Part shown: positions 16,723 through 26,255 of the stretch, one piece after another
Layout: the number at the start of each line of letters is the position of its first letter
How positions within the stretch are numbered: the first letter of the stretch is position 1
Source: Bradyrhizobium sp. CCGE-LA001
GTDB taxonomy: Bacteria; Pseudomonadota; Alphaproteobacteria; Rhizobiales; Xanthobacteraceae
DNA length: 64,000 bases
NCBI RefSeq assembly: GCF_000296215.2
Contig: NZ_CP013949.1
Span: 5,697,501-5,761,500, forward strand
Direction: 5' to 3'
The notes under the pieces: model-generated
What the model was told of the DNA's origin: nothing
The model's input: only the letters and a program-made list of their open reading frames with translations
Databases searched by the model: none
Program-made: the position numbers and the translations under genes

Positions 16723-16778
16723 GAGACATCGCGTCCGCCGGCACGTAACAGGCCCCCTGTCGGCCGCAGCGCACCAGC

Positions 16779-17747
16779 CTAATGCTCGTTCGAGCTCGCC
16801 GCGCCCTGCTGCGCCTTGTGAATCGAGGACGGCACCACGCCGAAATATTTCCGGAACACGCGGCTGAAATGCGATGAGCTGGAGAAGCCCCAGGAGAACG
16901 CGACGTCGGTGATGGTCTTGCCGGCGTGAGCCTCTAATTCCTGACGACAGTTCTGCAGGCGCGCCTGCCAGATATAGTCGCTCACCGTGGTGCCGCGCTC
17001 GGAGAACAGCATGTGCAGATAACGCTTGGAGCAGCCGAGCTCGGCCGAGATCTGGTCGATGCACAGATCCGGATCGCGCAGGTGCTCGCGGATGAAGAAC
17101 TGCGCACGCACATACATCGCCTCCGGCCCGACACGATCGAACATTGTGTCGGCCTCGCGCAATGGCAGCAGCAGGAGGTCGATCAGCGAATCGGCGACGC
17201 CCACCGCGCTGTTCGCCGAGAGTTTTGCTGCCTCGTCGAAGGTGGCGTGGACGAAATCATGGGCGATCCGGCCCGTCCCGGTCTTCGCCGACAATTTGCA
17301 CGCCGGCATCCGCTGCGACGGGAATCCGCGGTCTCGCAGCAGCGCCTTCGGCACGATCACGACGTCGTGACGCGTGAAGGCGGGACTGATGATCGAATGC
17401 GGGCAGGAGACGTCATAGGCGATGATGTCGCCCGGATTGATTTCGATGTGGCGGCCTTCCTGCTCGAAATAGGACACGCCGTAGGTCTGGAAGTGGATCT
17501 TGATGTAAGGGTGTTCATTGGCCTTCGCCCGCGCCAGCGTGTGCGCGATGCGATGCTGACTGACTTCGATCTGGCAGAGCTTCAGGCGCGAGACAGTTGT
17601 GTAGTCGATGCGCCCCTCGAGCGAAGACGCCTCCAGCGGATCGACATCGAAATGCCCACACAGGCTCGTCAGCCCGTCGATCCAACTCTGGATCTGGCGC
17701 TTCGGCGTCATTCCGGTCGTCGAGAGCGTATGAATTGTGTCGGACAT
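16779..17747 (-). CDS. AraC-family transcriptional regulator, divergent from xoxF
   Basis: The regulator of about 322 residues has an N-terminal AraC-binding-like cupin half (YIKIHFQTYGVSYFEQEGRHIEI, NPGDIIAYDVSCPHS) and a C-terminal pair of helix-turn-helices (CIDQISAELGCSKRYLHMLFSERG; TITDVAFSWGFSSSSHFSRVFRKYFG). ATG 17747 is used; the alternative at 17759 adds four residues. It is transcribed away from xoxF across about 510 non-coding bases, so it is the best candidate in the window for control of methanol oxidation. An effector such as formaldehyde or methanol is a guess. Confidence 0.82.
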   Translation of the reverse strand: MSDTIHTLSTTGMTPKRQIQSWIDGLTSLCGHFDVDPLEASSLEGRIDYTTVSRLKLCQIEVSQHRIAHTLARAKANEHPYIKIHFQTYGVSYFEQEGRHIEINPGDIIAYDVSCPHSIISPAFTRHDVVIVPKALLRDRGFPSQRMPACKLSAKTGTGRIAHDFVHATFDEAAKLSANSAVGVADSLIDLLLLPLREADTMFDRVGPEAMYVRAQFFIREHLRDPDLCIDQISAELGCSKRYLHMLFSERGTTVSDYIWQARLQNCRQELEAHAGKTITDVAFSWGFSSSSHFSRVFRKYFGVVPSSIHKAQQGAASSNEH

Positions 17748-18260
17748 TAATCCAGCCACTGGTTTGATCCGGAGATTCGACGCGAATCGCGACCAGCGCT
17801 ACCGGAGCCCTCAGCCGTGATTGCGTGACGTTTACCTCGAATTTGAGCGGTCTCTTGCAACGTGCGCCATCGTTCCATTGCCGCCCTTGAAAGTTAATCC
17901 TCCGCCTTAGTTGCAGCGCCGTCAAGGGGAACCTGAGCGTCGAAGGCGGCCCCGCGGCAGCACGAAGCCGCTGAATTCGCTACTGCAAAATCAAAATCTT
18001 CGCCCCCGTGCGCTGTCAAGCAAACCGGTTTCTCTCTTGGACAAGTTTCCCGGTGGCGAAGTCGTTAGGGATTGCAGCAGGAACAAAAAGAACGGGCCGC
18101 TCCAGCACGTGGACCCGTGGCTCTCATCAGGAGGAGGAAACACCACAGCATCGTTTCTGGTCCCAATCGTGACCGCCCTGCACGAGCAGACGCCGGACGA
18201 GAAGCCCGGTGATTAAGCAATGCTTCGGAAACAATAAACGAGACCAACGGAGGAATGACT
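17748..18260. promoter_or_regulatory. Divergent control region between AraC-type regulator and xoxF
   Basis: This 513-base region has no convincing gene. It must contain the regulator and xoxF promoters and a long xoxF leader. A purine-rich AGGAGGAGG stretch near 18130 resembles a ribosome site but no start codon lies at a useful distance. No high-scoring -35/-10 pair or long palindrome was found by eye. Confidence 0.45.
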
Positions 18261-20066
18261 ATGCGCAAGGTGCTACTGGCGACCTATCTTGGCTCCGCGG
18301 CGGCTCTCGCCGTCGGCAGCGCCTCAGCCAATGACGAGTTGATCAAGATGTCGCAGAACCCGAAAGACTGGGTGATGCCGGCGGGCGACTACGCCAATAC
18401 CCGCTATTCCAAGCTGAACCAGATCAACGCACAGAACGTAGGGAAGCTTCAGGTAGCCTGGACCTTCTCGACGGGTGTGCTGCGCGGCCACGAAGGCGGC
18501 CCGCTGATCATCGGCAACATGATGTACGTGCACACGCCGTTCCCGAACAAGGTCTATGCTATTGACCTTGCCAACGAGAACAAGATTGTCTGGAAGTACG
18601 AGCCGAAGCAGGATCCGAACGTCATCCCGGTGATGTGCTGCGATACGGTCAACCGCGGACTCGCTTACGGCGACGGCAAGATCATCCTGCATCAGGCGGA
18701 CACCAACCTCGTCGCGCTCGACGCCAAGACCGGCCAAGTGGCCTGGAGCGCGACGAACGGTAACCCGGCAAAGGGCGAGACCGGTACGTCGGCTGCGCTG
18801 GTCGTCAAGGACAAGGTCCTCGTCGGCATCTCCGGCGGCGAGTTCGGCGTGCAGTGCCATGTCACCGCTTACGACCTCAAGAGCGGCAAGCAGGTCTGGC
18901 GCGCCTACTCCGAAGGCCCGGATGACCAGATCAAGCTCGATCCGGTCAAGACGACGTCGCTCGGCAAGCCGGTCGGTCCCGACTCCAGCTTGAAGACCTG
19001 GCAGGGCGATCAATGGAAGATTGGCGGCGGCTGCACCTGGGGCTGGCTGTCCTACGATCCCGCACTGAACATGGTCTATTACGGGTCGGGCAATCCCTCG
19101 ACCTGGAATCCGAAGCAGCGTCCTGGCGACAACAAATGGTCGATGACCGTTTTCGCGCGCGACGCCGACTCGGGCATGGCCAAGTGGGTCTACCAGATGA
19201 CGCCCCACGACGAGTGGGACTATGACGGCGTCAACGAGATGATCCTCACGGATCAGCAGATCAACGGCCAGAATCGCAAGCTGCTGACCCATTTCGACCG
19301 CAACGGTCTCGCCTACACCATGGACCGCGAGAACGGTGAACTGCTGGTCGCCGAAAAGTACGATCCGAAGGTGAACTGGACCTCCGGCGTCGACATGGAC
19401 AAGAACTCGCCGACCTATGGCCGCCCCAAGGTCGTCGCTCAATATTCGACCGAGCACGGCGGAGAGGACAAGAACACGAAGGGCATCTGCCCGGCCGCGC
19501 TCGGCACCAAGGACGAGCAGCCGGCAGCCTACTCGCCGGACACGCAGCTGTTCTACGTTCCGACCAACCACGTCTGCATGGACTACGAGCCGTTCAAGGT
19601 GAGCTACACCGCGGGCCAGCCCTATGTGGGTGCGACGCTCTCGATGTACCCGCCCCAGGGTGAAAGCCACATGGGCAACTTCATCGCCTGGGACAACAAG
19701 ACCGGCAAGATCGTCTGGTCGAACAAGGAGCAGTTCTCGGTCTGGTCGGGTGCGCTCGCAACGGCAGGCGGCGTGGTGTTCTACGGCACGCTCGAAGGCT
19801 ACCTGAAGGCGGTCGATGCCAAGTCCGGCAAGGAGCTCTACAAGTTCAAGACTCCCTCGGGCATCATCGGCAACGTCACCACCTATGAGAACAACGGCAA
19901 GCAGTACGTTGCCGTGCTCTCCGGCGTGGGCGGCTGGGCCGGCATCGGTCTGGCGGCAGGTCTGACCGATCCGACCGCAGGTCTCGGCGCCGTCGGCGGC
20001 TACGCGGCCCTCAGCAACTACACGGCACTCGGCGGCACGCTGACCGTGTTCTCGCTGCCGAACTAG
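18261..20066 (+). CDS. xoxF: Lanthanide-dependent methanol dehydrogenase XoxF (XoxF5-like)
   Basis: This 601-residue quinoprotein is the standard XoxF length. It has a signal peptide (LLATYLGSAAALAVGSASAND), propeller repeats, the vicinal cysteines in VMCCDTVNRG and the catalytic Asp320 followed by Asp322 (EWDYDGVNEM). Asp322 replaces the Ala of calcium MxaF and ligates the lanthanide. The GGAGGA site abuts the ATG at 18255 but lies six bases before ATG 18261, which also gives exactly 601 residues, so 18261 is preferred. It is followed by a strong hairpin and xoxG, then formaldehyde-oxidation genes. It oxidises methanol in the periplasm to formaldehyde or formate. Confidence 0.97.
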   Translation: MRKVLLATYLGSAAALAVGSASANDELIKMSQNPKDWVMPAGDYANTRYSKLNQINAQNVGKLQVAWTFSTGVLRGHEGGPLIIGNMMYVHTPFPNKVYAIDLANENKIVWKYEPKQDPNVIPVMCCDTVNRGLAYGDGKIILHQADTNLVALDAKTGQVAWSATNGNPAKGETGTSAALVVKDKVLVGISGGEFGVQCHVTAYDLKSGKQVWRAYSEGPDDQIKLDPVKTTSLGKPVGPDSSLKTWQGDQWKIGGGCTWGWLSYDPALNMVYYGSGNPSTWNPKQRPGDNKWSMTVFARDADSGMAKWVYQMTPHDEWDYDGVNEMILTDQQINGQNRKLLTHFDRNGLAYTMDRENGELLVAEKYDPKVNWTSGVDMDKNSPTYGRPKVVAQYSTEHGGEDKNTKGICPAALGTKDEQPAAYSPDTQLFYVPTNHVCMDYEPFKVSYTAGQPYVGATLSMYPPQGESHMGNFIAWDNKTGKIVWSNKEQFSVWSGALATAGGVVFYGTLEGYLKAVDAKSGKELYKFKTPSGIIGNVTTYENNGKQYVAVLSGVGGWAGIGLAAGLTDPTAGLGAVGGYAALSNYTALGGTLTVFSLPN

Positions 20067-20084
20067 GCCTCGCTCAGCATCGCT

Positions 20085-20113
20085 CCGGCGCGTGGATCAA
20101 CTCCACGCGCCGG
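20085..20113 (+). terminator. Intercistronic hairpin between xoxF and xoxG
   Basis: CCGGCGCGTGGA (20085-20096) and TCCACGCGCCGG (20102-20113) form a perfect 12-base-pair stem with a 5-base loop. There is no T-tract. Such a hairpin probably stabilises or partly terminates the message so that xoxF is made in excess of xoxG. Confidence 0.7.
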
Positions 20114-20148
20114 CTCGTCTCCACCGAACGCCTTCCGAGGACAATCTC

Positions 20149-20673
20149 TTGCGTAAAATCTGCTCTGTCATTGCTGTGATGATGATCTTCGTTGCGTCCG
20201 GCGGAATCGCGGTCGCAGACGGTCCGGGCGACCCGGCCGCTGTGAAGAAGGAAGACGACGGAAAGTGGCTCGATAAGGACGGAACCCCGACCTACAAGAT
20301 TTCGGCCGACGGCACCGTGGACTGGTTCACCTATTCCGGATACCGACGTTACCATTCCGACTGCCACGTCTGCCATGGCCCGGACGGCATGGGCTCCACC
20401 TACGCGCCGGCGCTGAAGGATTCCGTCAAGAGCATGAGCTATGGCGACTTCCTCGGCGTGGTCGCATCCGGTCGCAAGAACATCTCCACGGCGCAGGAAA
20501 ACGTCATGCCGGCCTTCGGCGACAACCCGAACGTCGCCTGCTACATGGACGATCTCTACGTCTATCTGCGCGCCCGCTCCACCGAAGCCTTGGGCCGGCA
20601 GCGTCCCGCCAAGAAGGAAGACAAGACAGAGGCCTACACCAAGGCCGAAGACGCCTGCATGGGCAATAAATGA
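20149..20673 (+). CDS. xoxG: Cytochrome c-L type electron acceptor of XoxF (XoxG)
   Basis: The cytochrome of about 174 residues has a signal peptide (KICSVIAVMMIFVASGGIAVADG), one CHVCHGPDGMGS heme site and a candidate Met ligand in ENVMPAFGD. It is larger than ordinary class I cytochromes and matches XoxG/cytochrome cL. I choose the TTG at 20149, giving (M)RKICSV..., because CCGAGG sits about eight bases upstream and the signal peptide then starts correctly; the ATG at 20092 would begin inside the intercistronic hairpin. It takes electrons from XoxF in the periplasm. Confidence 0.92.
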   Translation: MRKICSVIAVMMIFVASGGIAVADGPGDPAAVKKEDDGKWLDKDGTPTYKISADGTVDWFTYSGYRRYHSDCHVCHGPDGMGSTYAPALKDSVKSMSYGDFLGVVASGRKNISTAQENVMPAFGDNPNVACYMDDLYVYLRARSTEALGRQRPAKKEDKTEAYTKAEDACMGNK

Positions 20674-20677
20674 ACGT

Positions 20678-20707
20678 TGCCAGGACTGCCGAGACGACGT
20701 CCTGGCA
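20678..20707 (+). terminator. Intercistronic hairpin between xoxG and frmA
   Basis: TGCCAGGAC (20678-20686) pairs with GTCCTGGCA (20699-20707), a perfect nine-pair stem with a 12-base loop. No T-tract follows. Together with the xoxF-xoxG hairpin it divides the transcript into segments that can differ in stability. Confidence 0.55.
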
Positions 20708-20733
20708 TTCTACGAAGATCTGAGGAGTTACCG

Positions 20734-21843
<1,110 letters not shown>

Positions 21844-21876
21844 CTCGAAAGCCATCACACCAAGGAGGATCGACCC

Positions 21877-22440
21877 ATGACTGTTGCACTCCATCCATCG
21901 ATCGACAACGGCCTCAAACAGGGCAGCGGCAGCTTCGCCGGCGGCACGCTGGTCTGCAAATGCTCGGACCATCCGGTCAAGGTCGGCATCAAGGGCGACG
22001 TCGCGCATAACCACGCTTGTGGCTGCACCAAATGCTGGAAGCCGCAAGGCGCGACCTTCTCGGTCGTCGCCGTGGTGCCGCGTCAGAACGTCTCGGTGCT
22101 CGAGAACGGCGACAAGCTCCAGATCGTCGATGCGTCCGCGGTGATCCAGCGCTATGCCTGCAAGGCCTGCGGCACGCACATGTACGGCCGCATCGAGAAC
22201 AAGGGCCATCCGTTCTACGGCCTCGACTTCATCCATCCCGAGCTGTTCCAGGAGCAGGGCTCGCAGGCGCCGCAATTCGCCGCCTTCGTCTCCTCGGTGA
22301 TCGAAGCGGGCGTCAAGCCGGAGCAGATGGCAGGCATCCGCGCGCGGCTGAAGGAGATCGGGCTGGAGCCCTATGACTGCCTGTCGCCGCCGCTGATGGA
22401 TGCGATCGCGACCCACGTGGCAAAAGCCAAGGCCGCCTAG
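21877..22440 (+). CDS. gfa: S-(hydroxymethyl)glutathione synthase (glutathione-dependent formaldehyde-activating enzyme)
   Basis: This 187-residue enzyme speeds condensation of formaldehyde with glutathione, feeding FrmA. Zinc-binding cysteines are visible as GTLVCKCSDHP, HACGCTKCWKP and YACKACGTHMYGR, the GFA-domain pattern, and the length is normal. AAGGAGG lies ten bases before ATG 21877, and it follows frmA by 33 bases in the same transcript. No esterase for S-formylglutathione (fghA) appears in the window. Confidence 0.95.
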   Translation: MTVALHPSIDNGLKQGSGSFAGGTLVCKCSDHPVKVGIKGDVAHNHACGCTKCWKPQGATFSVVAVVPRQNVSVLENGDKLQIVDASAVIQRYACKACGTHMYGRIENKGHPFYGLDFIHPELFQEQGSQAPQFAAFVSSVIEAGVKPEQMAGIRARLKEIGLEPYDCLSPPLMDAIATHVAKAKAA

Positions 22441-23069
22441 GAAGGCCACTCGGGTGGAGCCATCGAGCCTCCGCCAGTCTCCAACCCGCTCGCTGGCGCC
22501 GACCACCGCCAGCGAGCCGGATCGGTCTCCGTCCGGGGACCGCCGCGGCGATGCCGCCGCCTCTGCACCACGCGTATGTGAGGACCATCAGCTCCTCAGT
22601 CCTGGTCTCTGAATGACTGCGCAGGACCGTCAGCTTCCTGCTTGAAGCTCCCGGTGCCTACGTTCTCCCTCCCTCGACTGAGGCATCCTGCTTCGTCCGT
22701 GCAGCCTTCCTGCCGGACGAAGCTTTTTTGACTGCCCCCCGCATCGCAAGCGCGCGGCATGCCGCCGCGCCCTGCTTTTGACAAACCATGGATGCAATGT
22801 TTTCCTGGTGAACACTCGGCTGTGAACGCCGAGCCGGAGCGATCTCTGTTACGATCGCGCCGTCACGATGCCGCGCGAAGTTCAATCAATTAAGAACAAA
22901 AACGGGAGGTATCGAGCCCATCCAAACATCGCCATTAGCGTTCCTGCCCCCTTTCGGGATTTGCCCGCGCGGGATGACGGCAGAATGCGGCGACACGACG
23001 CGCGAACCGTCGCCGACCGGCGTCGGCGCAATTTCAATTTGGCATGCTTATGAAGAGCGAGGGACGATC
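22441..23069. other. Non-coding stretch between gfa and the molybdenum hydroxylase genes
   Basis: No convincing gene occurs in these 629 bases. The region holds the rho-independent terminator at 22690-22729 and, beyond it, the presumed promoter for the iron-sulfur and molybdopterin subunit genes. Several short readings of the frames exist but lack ribosome sites and conserved character. Confidence 0.6.
22690..22729 (+). terminator. Rho-independent terminator of the xoxFG-frmA-gfa transcript
   Basis: GCTTCGTCCG (22690-22699) pairs perfectly with CGGACGAAGC (22714-22723); an inner GCAG/CTGC pair extends the stem, and TTTTTT follows directly. It lies 250 bases after gfa, so the transcript has a long 3' tail. 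Confidence 0.85.
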
Positions 23070-23522
23070 ATGATCAAGGTGAAGATCAATGGCCAGGAAC
23101 AGAGCTGGGACGGCGACCCGGATCTCCCGCTACTCTGGTTCCTCCGTGACGAGGCCGGCCTGACCGGCACCAAATATGGCTGCGGCCAGGCCCTGTGCGG
23201 CGCCTGCACCGTCATCGTCGACAAGCAGGCCGTGCGCGCCTGCATCACGTCGGTCAACGACGTCGCCGGGCGCGAGGTCACCACGATCGAGGGGCTGCAT
23301 CCGACCGGCGATCATCCGGTGCAAAAGGCTTGGCGGCAGGTGAACGTGCCGCAATGCGGCTTCTGCCAGGCCGGCCAGATCATGCAGGCAGCAGCCCTCC
23401 TGATGGACAACCCGAAGCCCTCGCACGACCAGATCCGCGAAGGGATGGCCGGCAACATCTGCCGTTGCGGCTGCTACCAGCGCATCGAGAACGCCGTCCA
23501 TCTCGCATCAACGGGAGTGTGA
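23070..23522 (+). CDS. (2Fe-2S) subunit of IorAB-like molybdenum hydroxylase
   Basis: This 150-residue subunit carries two iron-sulfur clusters: a plant-ferredoxin type site (TKYGCGQALCGACTVIVD...AC) and a second CGFCQAGQ...CRCGCYQRI site, as in isoquinoline 1-oxidoreductase alpha subunits. ATG 23070 has a GAGGGA site. One base separates it from the large subunit gene. No FAD subunit follows, which fits two-subunit enzymes that pass electrons to cytochromes or quinones. Confidence 0.88.
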   Translation: MIKVKINGQEQSWDGDPDLPLLWFLRDEAGLTGTKYGCGQALCGACTVIVDKQAVRACITSVNDVAGREVTTIEGLHPTGDHPVQKAWRQVNVPQCGFCQAGQIMQAAALLMDNPKPSHDQIREGMAGNICRCGCYQRIENAVHLASTGV

Positions 23523-23523
23523 C

Positions 23524-25836
23524 ATGAATTTCATCGACAACCCCCGCAAGCTTCGCGGCTTCGAAAAGAACATCAGGGTGGAGAAGGTCTCGCGCCGCAG
23601 CATCCTGAAAGGTCTCGGCATCACCGGCGGCTTCGTGCTCGCCGCGCCCGTGATGTCGCGCCAGGCATTCGCCTATGAAACCGGCGCAGGCAAGATGCCG
23701 CACGGCGTCGTGGTCGATCCGCGCGTGTTCGTTTCGGTCGCGCCGGACGGCATCGTGACCATCGTCGGGCATCGTTCGGAAATGGGCACCGGTGTGCGCA
23801 CCAGCCTGCCGCTGATCGTGGCCGAGGAAATGGAAGCCGACTGGTCCAAGGTCAAGGTGCAGCAGGCCCATGGCGACGAGGTCAAGTTCGGCAACCAGGA
23901 TACCGACGGCTCGCGCAGCACGCGGCATTACCTGATCCCGATGCGACAGATCGGCGCCTCCGCCCGGACCATGCTGGAGCAGGCCGCGGCGAAGCGCTGG
24001 GGCGTACCAGCCACCGAGGTCAAGGCGGTCAACCACGAGGTCGTCCACAGCGCCAGCGGCCGCAAGCTCGGCTTCGGCGAGCTCGCTGCCGACGCCGCCA
24101 AGGAATCGGTGCCCAGCATCGAAGGCCTCAAGCTGAAGGACCCCAAGAACTTCCGCTATCTCGGCAAGGGCCAGATCGGCATCGTCGATCTCCACGACAT
24201 CACCACCGGCAAGGCGCATTACGGCGCCGACGTGCGGCTGCCCGGCATGAAATATGCCGTGATCGCCCGCCCGCCGGTGACCGGCGGCAAGCTGGTCAAG
24301 TTCGAGCCGGAGGAGGCGCTGAAGATCCCCGGCGTCGAGAAGGTGATGCAGGTGCGCGGCTGGCCGTGGCCGTCGAAATTCCAGCCGCTCGGCGGCGTCG
24401 CGGTGATCGCGCGCAACACCGGCGCGGCGATCAAGGGCCGCGACGCGCTGAAGCTGACCTGGGACGACGGCCCCAACGGCAAATACGACTCTGTCGCCTA
24501 CCGCAAGGAGCTCGAGGAGGCTTCCCGCAAGCCTGGCCTTGTCCTGCGCAAGGAAGGCGATGCGGACGCCGCCTTGAAGAGCGCCGACAAGGTCATTGTC
24601 GGCGAGTACTACGTTCCGCATCTTGCGCATGTCGCCATGGAGCCGCCGGTGGCGGTCGCCGACGTCAAGGGCGACAAGGCGGAGATCTGGGCGCCGGTAC
24701 AGAGCCCCGGCGGCACCCGCGAGGACGTCGCCAAGACGCTCGGCATTCCCGAAGCCAACGTCACGGTCAACGTCACGCTGCTCGGCGGCGGGTTCGGACG
24801 CAAGTCGAAATGCGACTTCGCGCTCGAGGCCGCGCTGCTCTCGAAGGAGCTCGGCGCACCGGTGAAGGTGCAGTGGACGCGCGAGGACGACATCCACAAC
24901 GGCTTCCTGCACACCGTCTCGGTCGAGCGGATCGAGGCGGGTCTCGACAAGAGCGGCAAGGTGATCGCCTGGCGCCATCGCAGTGTGGCCCCCAGCATCG
25001 CCTCGACGTTCGCCGCCGGGACCGTGCATCAGGCGCCCTTCGAGATCGGCATGGGCCTCGTCGACATGCCGTTCGAGATCGCCAACATCTCCTGTGAGAA
25101 CCCGGAAGCCGCGGCATTCACGCGCATCGGCTGGTTCCGCTCGGTCTCGAACATCCCGCGCGCCTTCGCGGTGCAATCGATGGTCGGCGAGATTGCGCAA
25201 GCGACCGGCCGCGACCAGAAGGAGACGCTGCTCGCGCTGATCGGGAGCCCGCGCATCGTCAAGCCCGAGGTGAAAGACCTCTGGAACTACGGCGAGCCCC
25301 AGGACAGCTACCCGATCGACACCGCGCGCTTGCGCAAGGTGGTCGATCTGGTCGCCGAAAAGGGTGAGTGGGGACGGAAGGTCCCGAAGGGCCACGGCCT
25401 CGGCATCGCCGTGCACCGCAGCTTCGTCAGCTACATCGCGACCATCGTCGAGGTCGCCGTCGACGACAAGGGCAAGCTGACGGTGCCGAGGGTCGATACC
25501 GCGATCGATTGCGGCACCTATGTCAATCCCGAGCGCATCGCCTCTCAGATCGAAGGCGCCGCGATCATGGGGCTGAGCCTCGCCAAATACGGCGAGATCA
25601 CCTTCAAGGAGGGCAAGGTGCAGCAGAAGAACTTCGACGATTTCCAGGTCGTCAGGATGGACGACTCTCCCGTGGTGACCAACGTCTACATCGTGCCGCC
25701 CGGGCCGGACACGCCGCCGAGCGGCGTCGGCGAGCCCGGCGTTCCGCCGTTCGCGCCGGCGCTGATCAATGCGATCTTCGCGGCGACGGGAAAACGCATC
25801 CGCTCGCTTCCGATCGGCAAGCAATTGGAGGCCTGA
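23524..25836 (+). CDS. Molybdopterin subunit of IorB-like aldehyde/heterocycle oxidoreductase
   Basis: This 770-residue subunit has a twin-arginine signal (VSRRSILKGLGITGGFVLAAPV), so the mature complex is probably periplasmic. Molybdopterin-binding motifs include GGGFGRKSKCDF, and the catalytic Glu lies in PSGVGEPGVPPFAP near the C-terminus. The family oxidises aldehydes or N-heterocycles with water. Its position between methanol-oxidation genes suggests an aldehyde, possibly formaldehyde, as substrate, but that is inference. The 2Fe-2S partner is encoded immediately upstream. Confidence 0.88.
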   Translation: MNFIDNPRKLRGFEKNIRVEKVSRRSILKGLGITGGFVLAAPVMSRQAFAYETGAGKMPHGVVVDPRVFVSVAPDGIVTIVGHRSEMGTGVRTSLPLIVAEEMEADWSKVKVQQAHGDEVKFGNQDTDGSRSTRHYLIPMRQIGASARTMLEQAAAKRWGVPATEVKAVNHEVVHSASGRKLGFGELAADAAKESVPSIEGLKLKDPKNFRYLGKGQIGIVDLHDITTGKAHYGADVRLPGMKYAVIARPPVTGGKLVKFEPEEALKIPGVEKVMQVRGWPWPSKFQPLGGVAVIARNTGAAIKGRDALKLTWDDGPNGKYDSVAYRKELEEASRKPGLVLRKEGDADAALKSADKVIVGEYYVPHLAHVAMEPPVAVADVKGDKAEIWAPVQSPGGTREDVAKTLGIPEANVTVNVTLLGGGFGRKSKCDFALEAALLSKELGAPVKVQWTREDDIHNGFLHTVSVERIEAGLDKSGKVIAWRHRSVAPSIASTFAAGTVHQAPFEIGMGLVDMPFEIANISCENPEAAAFTRIGWFRSVSNIPRAFAVQSMVGEIAQATGRDQKETLLALIGSPRIVKPEVKDLWNYGEPQDSYPIDTARLRKVVDLVAEKGEWGRKVPKGHGLGIAVHRSFVSYIATIVEVAVDDKGKLTVPRVDTAIDCGTYVNPERIASQIEGAAIMGLSLAKYGEITFKEGKVQQKNFDDFQVVRMDDSPVVTNVYIVPPGPDTPPSGVGEPGVPPFAPALINAIFAATGKRIRSLPIGKQLEA

Positions 25837-25890
25837 GTCGGAACCCAAGCGGCCTCGCGCCGTTTCCATCGATCTGACAGGAGCAGATCG

Positions 25891-26148
25891 ATGATCAACA
25901 TCTCAAAGGCGCTCGCAGTCTCGCTGTCGGGCGCCTTTCTTTTAACCGCATCGGGCGCGTTCGCCCAAGGCAATACCGCCCCGCCGACTACGGCCACGCG
26001 CCCGGCCGGGCCCGACCAGAACTCGCTGCCCAACGCCAATGCCCAGCCTCCCTCGGCGAACCAGACGACGGGCCAGCACAATCCGGATCCGAAGATTCGC
26101 GAGATGAACCAGAAGGAAAAGGACAAGGTCGACAGGCAGGGGAAGTAG
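25891..26148 (+). CDS. Small secreted Pro/Asn/Gln-rich protein
   Basis: This 85-residue protein has a signal peptide (LAVSLSGAFLLTASGAFAQG) followed by about 60 polar residues rich in Pro, Asn, Gln and Thr and a charged C-terminus (REMNQKEKDKVDRQGK). The mature part looks disordered. ATG 25891 follows CAGGAGC. It resembles in style the secreted proteins at 9721-10044 and 32096-32374. The function is unknown. Confidence 0.65.
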   Translation: MINISKALAVSLSGAFLLTASGAFAQGNTAPPTTATRPAGPDQNSLPNANAQPPSANQTTGQHNPDPKIREMNQKEKDKVDRQGK

Positions 26149-26180
26149 GCGCGACGGCCAGCATAGCAAGGCACAAGCAA

Positions 26181-26212
26181 GAATGCGGCGGACGTTGCCG
26201 TCCGCCGCATTC
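26181..26212. terminator. Hairpin between convergent genes
   Basis: GAATGCGGCGGAC (26181-26193) and GTCCGCCGCATTC (26200-26212) form a perfect 13-pair stem with a six-base loop. There is no T-tract on either strand, so it may be a bidirectional block or transcript-end stabiliser between convergent genes. Confidence 0.6.
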
Positions 26213-26255
26213 GCCACCCCCCTATCGCTCCGCCTCTTTCGATCCGCCCGCGGAG

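Noticed and set aside
17911..18216. Open frame of about 100 codons in the xoxF leader
   Set aside because: No ribosome site, odd composition and no signal or domain; the region is better explained as a control region.
18128..18218. AGGAGGAGG followed by a 15-codon frame starting at GTG near 18170
   Set aside because: The site is more than 25 bases from the GTG, so a leader peptide is not supported.
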